NCBI GenBank assembly: GCA_023664185.1
Contig: JAMPGA010000001.1
Span: forward strand, 774,187 to 838,186
From: Muribaculaceae bacterium
Lineage (GTDB): Bacteria > Bacteroidota > Bacteroidia > Bacteroidales > Muribaculaceae
DNA: 64,000 nt
Direction of reading: 5' to 3'
Shown one piece after another: positions 51,808 to 59,861 of this stretch. The notes under the pieces are model-generated. The model did no database searches and had not been told where the DNA came from. It worked only from the letters and a program-made list of their open reading frames with translations. The position numbers were made by a program, and so were the translations under genes. The stretch's first letter is position 1; every line of letters begins with the position of its first letter.

Positions 51808-54801
51808 TTATTTAAGCCTGTTGTCAATCATTTCAAAAATGTCGGCTTCGGTGCCGGGATAATTAGAGCGGAGCGATTTCAGATACTCGTCGGCTTCGAA
51901 GGTCTTGCCCTGACGGCGCAGTATGTCGCTATAGAGTATGAATCCGCGTGCCAGCCAGTAGGCCTGGGGAGTGTCGGAGGATATGAGCTTGTCGGCTATG
52001 ACGGCGGCCTGGTCGGTCTTGCCGGCGTCGAGCAGCGACTGGGCGTGATAGTAGGCTGCGCGGGCGCCATAGGTGTCGCGCAGGTCGCGCTCAAGCAGCT
52101 CCCAGTCGGCATAGGCTTCGGAGCGGTTGCCCAGCTGATTGTTGGCGGTGGCTCTGAGGAAGCGCACTTCGGCGGTCTCGCCCGACGATGCGGCTGCGGT
52201 GGAAGCAAGGAGCTTGTCGGCCATGGCTACGACCTCGGCATATCGACCCATGTCGAAAGCCGTCCTCATGATGCCGAGCCGAGCCTCGCGCAGCATGTTG
52301 GAGCCAGAGGCTTTGCTCTCGAGCTCCAGAAATGAGCTGTGGGCTATCTCGGTCTTGCCCATCTCAGTCTCGGCCTTGGCCTTGATGAGCAGGGCATCTT
52401 CAGCCACTTCTGCATCGGGGTGGCCCAAGAGCACCTGTGTGGCATAACCCTGGGCTGTGCGTGCATCGCCATCGTTCCAGGCGCTTTCGGCCAGGTAGTA
52501 GAGGGCCTGAGCGCGCGACGTGCCGGCGGGATAGGTGGCTATGTAGGTCGACAAAGCCGAAGTGTCGCCCGAGGCTACATAAGCGTTTTCGGCGGCCTGC
52601 CAGGCGCTTTGTTCGAGTTCGGAGGCTTCATAGCGCGGCGCTCCGGGGACGGAGGCCAGGAATCCTACCAGCTCATCGAGCTTGCCGTCGGCGGCATAGA
52701 TGCGCTTCAGGTCGTCGGCGGCTATGCGTGCCTCCTCGGATGTGGGGAAGGTGGTTATCACCTTGCGATAGGTGTCGATGCCTTTTTGCTTCTCGCCCGA
52801 GTTGATGTAAGTGATGGCGAGCTGGAGGTATCCGTTACGGCCGGGAGCCGAGTTGGGATACATTCTGACGAGCTCGTTGTATGTGCGTATGGCTGCAGAT
52901 GTGGAGCCTGTGGCGCTCTGGGTTTGGGCCTTCTCGAGCAGAGCCTGCGGCACGAGTCCCGACGAGGGGAAGGTGGCCATGAGTTTGTCGAGCGCCGAGA
53001 GCATGCCGGGGTAGTCTTTGAGCTGACCTTTCATTATGGCGCACTGAAACAGGGCGTAGTCGCCGGCGTTGGGGCTGAGGCTGTAGGCCTCTTCATAATC
53101 TTTGAGTGCGGCGGCATAGTCCTCCTCATAGTAGCGGCAGTCGCCAAGGCGGTTGTAGATGTCGGGGAGCAGTGTGGCGCGAGTGTCGGGGCTGAGAGCC
53201 GAGGCCATGCGGGCAGCCTGGCTGAAGTCGGAGGCTGCGCTGCCATATTCCTCGAGGGCAAAACGTGTGTAGCCCAGGCCGTAGCGTGCCAGGACGGTCG
53301 ACTCGTCGTCGGCTCCGCGCGAGGCCGAGAGGTAGGCCTGATAAGATGCTGCCGCACGGTCATAGTCGCCGCGGGCATACTGGGCGTCGCCGAGCCAAAG
53401 ATTGCACTGGCGCGCTATGGAGGGGTCAGCGTCGATGGTGCGGGCCTCGGAGAGCATTCTCACGGCCTCGCCAGTCTTGCCGGCGGCCAGGGCTCGTGTG
53501 CCGAGCACGAAGAGAGCCCGCTGCTTGGCGCGGGTCATGGCCGCAGTAGGGCGTTTTACGCGGCGTATGGCTGCCAGAGCGCTTTCATAGTCGTTGTCGG
53601 TCATGTATCCCTCCACGATGTATTGCTCCACCTGGGAGGCATACTGGCTTTTGGGGTATTCTTTCAGGAACTGTTCGAGCAGCGCCACCGAGTTGCCAAA
53701 GGGTATGCGGCCGCCGTCCATGCGAGCCACGGCGTAGTTGTAAAATGCCTCTTCGCGCACCTTGGAGTCGAAGTCCATGCGATAGGCTTTCTCGAAGGCC
53801 ATGAGGGCAGCCGATTTGTCGCCTCTCTTCATGTAGGCCTGACCCAGATAGAGCCATGCGCTCTGCCCCATGGCCGAGGGTGAGTCGGTAGCCTGCTGGA
53901 GCAGCTTTATGGCGGCGTCGATATCGCCCTTGTCATACTCGTCGGTGCCGAGAATGTAGAAGGCCGACGGCTGGGGTGTCTTTGCCTCGGCGCAGTATTT
54001 CCACAGGTAGGGCACGGCCTGGGAGGTCTGCCCAAGATTGTAGAGCGACTCACCGGCCAGCCTGTTGCACTCGGGCATGAACTCCTTGACGGCTCCGGCT
54101 GCCAGCAGACGGCGGGCGGCCTCGAGAGATGCCTGATAGTTGCCTTGGGTAAACTCTATCTGCGCCACATAATAGGGGGCGGCATTGCCGGGAGGGGTAG
54201 TGGTGTCGGTCTCGCGGAAGTATTGGAGAGCCAGCTTATAGTCTTTTTCGCTGTAGGCCAGATAACCCAGATAGAATCGGGCTGTGTCGCGCCACTGGGG
54301 CTTGCCCAGCAGAGTACGCAGCATCTGGGAGGCTGTTTTGTGTTCGCCCAGCAGCATGTAGGCATAAGCCATGCGGAAGTGCATCTCGTCGGCACGGCCG
54401 GGGGTGAGGGCCAGTGGGTTGATGTGCTCATAGACGGCTATGGCGGCGGCATATTCTCCACGGTCCCAGTGGTAGTCGCCTATATAGCTTGCCACTTCGG
54501 CGCGGCGGGGCGACACGGGATAATTGCCCAGAAAGCGCTCCAGGATGGGGAGAGCCTCGTCGTCGCCGGCGCGCAGAGTGGCCACGCCCATATAGTAAAG
54601 GGCTTCCTCGCGCTGTGCGGCATTGGCCGGCAGAGAGTGGAGCCGGGCCAGCTGGTCGATGCAGCCGCTGTAGTTGCGGTCGTTTTCCAGCATGGCCTTG
54701 GCGCGATCCAGATAGCCGGCGGCATCTGGATTGTTTATTTGGGCTCCCAGCGGAGCCATTGCGGCTCCGAGGGTTGCGGTAAGTAGAATCAGACGTTTCA
54801 T
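51808..54801 (-). CDS. Large periplasmic TPR protein
   Basis: A 997-residue exported protein made of about 20 tetratricopeptide-like repeats. The signal peptide is LILLTATLGAAMAPLGAQ. Typical helices are ALYYMGVATLRAGDDEALPILERF, FYLGYLAYSEKDYKLALQYF, ARYGLGYTRFALEEYGSAASDF and ALLIKAKAETEMG. The ATG at 54801 is used because an upstream TTG overlaps the -7 box. It may be a scaffold for envelope assembly with the barrel gene downstream. No catalytic domain was found. Confidence 0.9.
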   Translation of the reverse strand: MKRLILLTATLGAAMAPLGAQINNPDAAGYLDRAKAMLENDRNYSGCIDQLARLHSLPANAAQREEALYYMGVATLRAGDDEALPILERFLGNYPVSPRRAEVASYIGDYHWDRGEYAAAIAVYEHINPLALTPGRADEMHFRMAYAYMLLGEHKTASQMLRTLLGKPQWRDTARFYLGYLAYSEKDYKLALQYFRETDTTTPPGNAAPYYVAQIEFTQGNYQASLEAARRLLAAGAVKEFMPECNRLAGESLYNLGQTSQAVPYLWKYCAEAKTPQPSAFYILGTDEYDKGDIDAAIKLLQQATDSPSAMGQSAWLYLGQAYMKRGDKSAALMAFEKAYRMDFDSKVREEAFYNYAVARMDGGRIPFGNSVALLEQFLKEYPKSQYASQVEQYIVEGYMTDNDYESALAAIRRVKRPTAAMTRAKQRALFVLGTRALAAGKTGEAVRMLSEARTIDADPSIARQCNLWLGDAQYARGDYDRAAASYQAYLSASRGADDESTVLARYGLGYTRFALEEYGSAASDFSQAARMASALSPDTRATLLPDIYNRLGDCRYYEEDYAAALKDYEEAYSLSPNAGDYALFQCAIMKGQLKDYPGMLSALDKLMATFPSSGLVPQALLEKAQTQSATGSTSAAIRTYNELVRMYPNSAPGRNGYLQLAITYINSGEKQKGIDTYRKVITTFPTSEEARIAADDLKRIYAADGKLDELVGFLASVPGAPRYEASELEQSAWQAAENAYVASGDTSALSTYIATYPAGTSRAQALYYLAESAWNDGDARTAQGYATQVLLGHPDAEVAEDALLIKAKAETEMGKTEIAHSSFLELESKASGSNMLREARLGIMRTAFDMGRYAEVVAMADKLLASTAAASSGETAEVRFLRATANNQLGNRSEAYADWELLERDLRDTYGARAAYYHAQSLLDAGKTDQAAVIADKLISSDTPQAYWLARGFILYSDILRRQGKTFEADEYLKSLRSNYPGTEADIFEMIDNRLK

Positions 54802-54805
54802 ATTT

Positions 54806-54814
54806 GCAAAATTA
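54806..54814 (-). promoter_or_regulatory. Near-leaderless promoter of the TPR-barrel-queA operon
   Basis: Minus-strand TAATTTTGC ends 4 bp before the ATG at 54801; a TTTC is present at about 19 bp spacing. Confidence 0.5.
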
Positions 54815-54846
54815 CACAAATATGCAACGATTTGAAAAATTATTCT

Positions 54847-55860
54847 CTAAAAACTGTTGTAAATGGTGCGAGTGGAGAGAATGGTCTGTTTGTCGAGGTC
54901 AATGAGGGCAAGTGTCACCAGTCCGGAGTCCAGTTTTTTGGCTTCAATGACCATGGGGTTGTTGATGGGATAGGTGGTTGAGGCGGTGCCCCGGCTATAG
55001 ATGAGGAGCTCGAGGTTTTCGATGGGCAGCTTGTTGCTGAGAATGTCCACGTAGATGCGCCCTTTGCGGCTTTTCACCTGCAGCACGGCACCCTCTTCGC
55101 TGGCCTTGTCGAGCTCTGTCTCGCCCGAACGGTCGTCGGTCGAGTAGGCCTCAAGCCTGTAGCGTTTCCCTTTCTGCGGAGTGAACAGCAGGTGACCCAT
55201 GCCTTTGAACTGTGTCTTCGAAGTGGCCACGATGGAGTCGGTCTGAATATCCACCAGCTCTACCTGGGCGTCTTTTGGATGAGAATTATAGTCGGTGACG
55301 GTAAATACGATGTTTTGCAGCTGATCGGTCAGCAGAGTGCCACCTTCGGGATATACGCTGACCTTCAGATATTCGCTCTTCAGGGGTGGGTCGATGTCGG
55401 GCAGATTGCCGTCGCCTATCACCCGGAATTCGTGATATGCAAAATCGTCTTGGCTGAAGTTCATCATCCATCGGGTGTAGGCCACCAGCATATAGTAGCC
55501 CTGGGGTATATCGTAGGAGAGGGGTATGCAGTTGGCAAATACTCCAGCCGAGTCGGCCTTAATCTTGTAGCGTGCCATCAGAGAGTCGGCCTGGACGTCG
55601 TGGAGCTCGATGTAGACAAACTTCGAGCGGTCTTTCGGGTATAGCGGGCTTGTCGATGGAATGTATGTAGCACCGTCTACCAGATTACACCTGAACCATA
55701 TGGTGTCGCCCTTGGCATAGTCGGGCTGGTTTGTCTGAATATATATTTTCTCACGCGGCTCCTTATGCTGAGCTATTGCTATCCTTTCCTCAACGGTGAG
55801 TTGAGCGTGCAGTTGTGAGGCTAACAGTAAGACTAAAATAGATATTATTAAATGTTTCAT
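54847..55860 (-). CDS. MG2-like (macroglobulin-type) exported protein
   Basis: A 337-residue protein with signal peptide (ILVLLLASQLHAQ). REKIYIQTNQPDYAKGDTIWFR and FVYIELHDVQADSLMARYKI match the MG1/MG2 beta-sandwich start of large Bacteroidetes proteins. Those usually continue into a carboxypeptidase-like domain and a TonB-receptor plug. Here the gene ends after about three sandwich domains, and plug-like parts are encoded separately by the two B genes. It overlaps B2 by 4 bp (ATGA) and is the last gene of the AT-rich operon. Its sequence is more GC-rich than the rest of that operon. Confidence 0.72.
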   Translation of the reverse strand: MKHLIISILVLLLASQLHAQLTVEERIAIAQHKEPREKIYIQTNQPDYAKGDTIWFRCNLVDGATYIPSTSPLYPKDRSKFVYIELHDVQADSLMARYKIKADSAGVFANCIPLSYDIPQGYYMLVAYTRWMMNFSQDDFAYHEFRVIGDGNLPDIDPPLKSEYLKVSVYPEGGTLLTDQLQNIVFTVTDYNSHPKDAQVELVDIQTDSIVATSKTQFKGMGHLLFTPQKGKRYRLEAYSTDDRSGETELDKASEEGAVLQVKSRKGRIYVDILSNKLPIENLELLIYSRGTASTTYPINNPMVIEAKKLDSGLVTLALIDLDKQTILSTRTIYNSF

Positions 55861-57221
55861 AGCTTTAATTTTTTTCGTCTGTTTATTATATCGCCGTTGT
55901 CGCTGATGCCTTCGATTCTCACGACGATATTGCCGGAGGTTTCAAGGAGGTCGAGTCGGGGATCCATGGGGCTCGAAGGTGAGAATTTAGGATTCCAGTA
56001 AAGCGTTGGATTGGAGGAGTATTTCGAAAAATTAAACTCCATGGGTGCAGTGTATCCTAACGGCTTGATCGTAGCCAATGACGATGGCCTATTGAGTCTG
56101 AACCGTGAAAAATCTGTTGGCGATTTTGTCCAGATCATCAAAAGGCCTCGGGCACTTGCGTTTCCAAACACTCCTTTTAACGGATTGGTTCCTCCCACAC
56201 CAGCAAGATTTCCGAACATTTCATAATTGGATGGGACAAAGTATTCAATTTGCTTAATTGTTTTTGGAGCGATATTCAGAATATCCGACAATTCGGCACC
56301 GCTTAACAGATGCTCATCCAGCATGATCTCGCAGGGGACGTGAACACCTCTGTAGAGCCTTCCGATAGTTTCTATATAACCTGCACCTTCTATTTGACTC
56401 ATCCCTTTTTTTAGACCTATTCTTGAGACTACCAGTTCTAAAGTTGGGGCGTTTTCAAAAATAGGATCATTTTCGGCTATGGTGCGATCCGGATCCATGT
56501 GTCGGAAATTCATAGGTTTCACTCGTCTTTCCTTTACGATAATTTCGGGAAGGTTTATGGCATCGATTAAGTCGGCCAATCTTGCTTTCTCTTTGAAGTA
56601 TTCGGGCGTTTTATTATTACACCGCTGAGAATGATGGTGTTTCTTTACGGAAATCTTGGGAAATTCCGGCTCATCAACATGCAGTGACAGTGAACCATCC
56701 TTGCCATTCTTTTTTAGTACTTGCAGATTAAATACAGTGCCATCTATAAACTCCAGTCCTGAAAGCTTGAAGTGGCGACCAGTTACTTCTGTTTCGTAGA
56801 CCTTTCCTATGGAGGGTATCAAAATTTTAAGGCAAAATTGATTGAGCTTTTTTGATCCGCCCTCAATATGTCCGCTGATAATTTGTTCTGTCTCGAATTT
56901 GTATTCATTAATTACTTTTTGAGTAACCAATAGATTGTTGATCTTATTGTCAGGAAAATCAAGAAGGCAAAGATAATCAATATTTTGGTTGTTGTTCCTA
57001 TTGTTGTTAGTTGATAACCCTGAAGCCTCAGAACTGAAATTTAATGAATACAGCATTCTTGTTTCATCGTTATCAAGATATGAGAATTGATCTTTCGATA
57101 TTGTTAAAGTATATGTTCCCTGCGGCAGCTTACGGCACAGTTCCTCGATTGTGGTTGATAGATCATTACCAAACACACTCAAAGAGCATAGAGCTATGAT
57201 TATGGAGCAGAGCGAGCGCAT
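55857..57221 (-). CDS. Plug-like exported protein B2
   Basis: A 454-residue protein with signal peptide (SIIIALCSLSVFG). Residues about 110-190 resemble a carboxypeptidase-regulatory sandwich (IISGHIEGGSKKLNQF, KLSGLEFIDGTVFNLQVLKK). Residues about 215-375 resemble a TonB-receptor plug (LPEIIVKERR, EIMLDEHLLSGAELSDIL, IKQIEYFVPSNYEMFGNLAG, GLLMIWTKSP), but no barrel follows. It is a paralogue of B1 (61873-63285): the first 40 residues are nearly identical and the linker ERRxKPMNFR is shared. It lies 20 bp after lipoprotein A2 and overlaps the MG2-like gene. Confidence 0.72.
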   Translation of the reverse strand: MRSLCSIIIALCSLSVFGNDLSTTIEELCRKLPQGTYTLTISKDQFSYLDNDETRMLYSLNFSSEASGLSTNNNRNNNQNIDYLCLLDFPDNKINNLLVTQKVINEYKFETEQIISGHIEGGSKKLNQFCLKILIPSIGKVYETEVTGRHFKLSGLEFIDGTVFNLQVLKKNGKDGSLSLHVDEPEFPKISVKKHHHSQRCNNKTPEYFKEKARLADLIDAINLPEIIVKERRVKPMNFRHMDPDRTIAENDPIFENAPTLELVVSRIGLKKGMSQIEGAGYIETIGRLYRGVHVPCEIMLDEHLLSGAELSDILNIAPKTIKQIEYFVPSNYEMFGNLAGVGGTNPLKGVFGNASARGLLMIWTKSPTDFSRFRLNRPSSLATIKPLGYTAPMEFNFSKYSSNPTLYWNPKFSPSSPMDPRLDLLETSGNIVVRIEGISDNGDIINRRKKLKL

Positions 57222-57241
57222 ATGTTATTTATGTTCCCCAA

Positions 57242-57889
57242 TTAACAATATATAGCACATTGATCAAACGCAGCTGATGCGATCATTTCACAGTATTTTG
57301 TGCCTTCCCACAGTTCTCTTTTAGTGTCGATATCATCTTTAGGATTATGGCCTGGGCCATAGCCATCTGTTGGGTCACAACTGCTGTAAACTCGGTTATA
57401 TATTAGCGAGCAATCATATAGACATTCCTCTGTGTCTGCTTCATTTGTTGATCTGGACCGAGGGATGGCTCTCATGTTGAGGCAATGGCGTTGCATGGCC
57501 TTGAGTAACTCAACTTTTGAGAAGTTAATTTTTGAAATAAGATTCATTCTTGCGTCATGGAGCTTATGCAATCTCGCATCCGTATCGATTCCGGTGAGCT
57601 CTTTAATCTCGGAGACGATATTGACATACTCCTCCTCGGTCATGTCGAGGGAAGCGCTATTCATCAATGAAAAGTAGCGCTCTTTTTCTTCCTGGGTCAA
57701 AGCCTTGAGGGCATTTTTAAGGATTCGGCCGTCCTCTTTAACGATACGTTCATACTGTTTGAAGTCATTGGAGACCAGAAAAAGATCGGCCTCGGTGATG
57801 TCGGTGCTATCGCTGACATCGACCATCTCCTGAGTGCACGATATGCAGAAGAGCACGGTTGCTAAGAAGATAAAAAGATAATTTTTCAT
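57242..57889 (-). CDS. Cys-rich lipoprotein A2 (long variable loop)
   Basis: A 215-residue lipoprotein, lipobox ATVLFCISC. Residues about 20-150 are a helical, charged domain (FKQYERIVKEDGRILKNAL, LDMTEEEYVNIVSEIKEL). A basic linker AIPRSRS follows, then a Cys-rich tail with spacing C-x3-C-x10-C, a 28-residue loop and C-x10-C-x3-C. The loop is Gly/Pro/Asp-rich. A1 (63334-63942) shares the first 150 residues almost exactly and the cysteine spacing, but its loop has only 15 residues. The ATG at 57889 follows the transglutaminase-like stop with one base between. Not a family I recognise; the tail could be released by proteolysis at the basic linker. Confidence 0.8.
   Translation of the reverse strand: MKNYLFIFLATVLFCISCTQEMVDVSDSTDITEADLFLVSNDFKQYERIVKEDGRILKNALKALTQEEKERYFSLMNSASLDMTEEEYVNIVSEIKELTGIDTDARLHKLHDARMNLISKINFSKVELLKAMQRHCLNMRAIPRSRSTNEADTEECLYDCSLIYNRVYSSCDPTDGYGPGHNPKDDIDTKRELWEGTKYCEMIASAAFDQCAIYC
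57421..57889 (-). repeat. Duplicated A-gene constant region, copy 2
   Basis: 469 bp collinear without gaps with 63474-63942 and over 90 percent identical by eye. Similarity drops at the start of the Cys-rich tails. Confidence 0.85.
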
Positions 57890-57890
57890 G

Positions 57891-59861
57891 TTAGTACCAA
57901 ATTTGTTTATTATCGTTATACATAAAGATTCGTTCTTCTTTTCCATGTGTATAGTCTCTCAGAAGCAGCAATGCATTTTCTGGGACATTGTTATACACAA
58001 GATGATCAGATTCGGCTGTTTTTCTCCCAAGAGAATTCCAGATTCCGTTATTGAAGTAGAATAGTTCATAATTATGGGATGGTTGAATCTGATTTTCATC
58101 ATTCCACATTATGATTCTTAGCTTGTCAATTTTGCCATTGATGCTTTCTAAATTAAACCCAATCCAGAATGGAAATCTTTTGAAGAATGTCGTTGATAGT
58201 TTGTCATCAAACAGCTTTCCGGTTACAATTGTGTCACCAGTCAATTTTCCCCCCACAGCATAAATGTCACGGCTTGTATATTTAATGATGTGGTTGTCTT
58301 TGTCAAGTAATTGTAGCTCTGCGAAAACCGGATAAACATCGGCCTTAGGCAAAATGCGAATATATTTCTTCAAATTTTCACCCAGATTTATGGTTATGGT
58401 TTCACTAATAGGTGTATTATTGAATGTGTGAATATTATAAACGCTATTTTTAAACTCACTATCATCGGAAGTTTCGATTCTTGTTCCGATAATCTCGTTC
58501 CATCTGTTCAGCCATGTGGTTCGCAAAAGATATTTTCTATGCAGATCTACAGTTCTTGTGTGTGAAAGTACAGGATTGATCTCCATAGGGCTCTTATCAT
58601 GGGAGATAAGATAAGCGGAAGAAACAGGAATAAGATTGCCATTGTTGTATTCAGCTACGATAACTATATTGTCATCAAGCAATGGCCCTATATTAACTTC
58701 TCCGTTGATTGATCTATGTGCTTTCCCCACAGGAATCCATCCCTCACTTTGAGTATACGTACATACATATAGATTGGAAAACTTGCTGGAATTTACTTGA
58801 ACGATATTTTGTGTTGTGACGTTTGTGTATTGCTCGGTGACATCATATGTATGAGCATCGGTTAGATAATCGTATTTGCTGTGGTTGTTTTTGGATATAT
58901 GATTTTGCGTTTCCTCAAAAGTCAGACGGTAAATCTTTGATATCTTCTTAAGACTATCAATACTGCTTGTATATCTGCTCTTGTCAATCTCCATATGGCA
59001 AGGTTCATATGTCCCTTCAACCTGTTTTCCAGCAGTGATAACTTTTCCGGTTGAGTCAATTAGGGAAACCCAGAAGTGCCCATTCTCACCATAATTTGCC
59101 CAAAAAGGGGTATAATCTACGGCTACAGGCACGCCAAGAGCTCGCATGACATATGCCATATGGTATGCCCTCTGCCTACAGTTCCCTCCTCGAAGTTCAT
59201 CAAGCAATATCGGATCCTGTTCGTAAGGATAATATGTGTCTATTACGGGGAAATTCTTGATCTCAAATTCGTGGATCCGCAGAAAAGCCTCTCTCATATC
59301 CTGGATACCTGTTATTATAAAAGAATGCTTTTCCCGGTAGTGGGATTTCCAGTCAACTATGGGCTCTTTGTTTATTTTATATGGTAAGATGAATTTACAG
59401 AAATCATCAAAACAGACGTTTTCATGCCAGGGTGAGGCTTCCCAGATGTCAATGGATTCCCTAATATTGGATATCAGAATATCTTCAGGCACCTCCTGTA
59501 TGTCTTGGCACAATTCGGGCTCACTGTCGATTTGTGGGTTGAATTGAAGCCATACTTTCTTTAATGGCAGGCTGTCGTTTTCTCTAAGGTATTTTAGATA
59601 CTTTTGGGATAGAGTATTGTTGTAAGAATATTGATTGGTCATGTTATCCAAGAGCCAATGAGCGGCTTTTTCCTCATTGCCTGTAGTGCACTTTTTGAGA
59701 ATTACATTTTTCTTGTTATGTCCTTTGATGTATTTCTTGCAGTAGGTTGAGGTCACATCAACAAGACCCTTATTAATTACTATCACAAGAGATAGCGTTA
59801 ATAAGGATATAAGTCCGGTAAATAAAAAAAGTGTCTTAAAAGATGTTTTGGCTTTCTTCAT
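57891..59861 (-). CDS. Transglutaminase-like exported protein with discoidin-like C-terminus
   Basis: A 656-residue protein anchored by an N-terminal helix (LFLFTGLISLLTLSLVIVI). The transglutaminase-like core has Cys228 in RGGNCRQRAYHMA and His262 in ENGHFWVSL; the Asp of the triad is less clear (Asp269 is a candidate). Residues about 470-650 look like F5/8-type beta-sandwich sequence (FAELQLLDKDNHIIKYTSRD, FWIGFNLESINGKIDKLRII, YELFYFNNGIWN). It could cross-link, cleave or amidate proteins at the cell surface; Tgase-fold proteins are often proteases. It overlaps the O-antigen-ligase-like gene by 26 bp and abuts lipoprotein A2. Confidence 0.78.
   Translation of the reverse strand: MKKAKTSFKTLFLFTGLISLLTLSLVIVINKGLVDVTSTYCKKYIKGHNKKNVILKKCTTGNEEKAAHWLLDNMTNQYSYNNTLSQKYLKYLRENDSLPLKKVWLQFNPQIDSEPELCQDIQEVPEDILISNIRESIDIWEASPWHENVCFDDFCKFILPYKINKEPIVDWKSHYREKHSFIITGIQDMREAFLRIHEFEIKNFPVIDTYYPYEQDPILLDELRGGNCRQRAYHMAYVMRALGVPVAVDYTPFWANYGENGHFWVSLIDSTGKVITAGKQVEGTYEPCHMEIDKSRYTSSIDSLKKISKIYRLTFEETQNHISKNNHSKYDYLTDAHTYDVTEQYTNVTTQNIVQVNSSKFSNLYVCTYTQSEGWIPVGKAHRSINGEVNIGPLLDDNIVIVAEYNNGNLIPVSSAYLISHDKSPMEINPVLSHTRTVDLHRKYLLRTTWLNRWNEIIGTRIETSDDSEFKNSVYNIHTFNNTPISETITINLGENLKKYIRILPKADVYPVFAELQLLDKDNHIIKYTSRDIYAVGGKLTGDTIVTGKLFDDKLSTTFFKRFPFWIGFNLESINGKIDKLRIIMWNDENQIQPSHNYELFYFNNGIWNSLGRKTAESDHLVYNNVPENALLLLRDYTHGKEERIFMYNDNKQIWY

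Noticed and set aside
52339..53883. Open frame of 514 codons on the plus strand
   Set aside because: It lies antisense to the TPR protein gene, whose codon use and repeats are convincing. GC-rich coding DNA of this kind creates long antisense frames; the translation lacks any recognisable motif.
54847..57221. MG2-like gene and B2 as one gene split by a frameshift
   Set aside because: Each has its own signal peptide and start codon, and the domain order would be reversed compared with the fused relatives; B1 stands alone in the same form.
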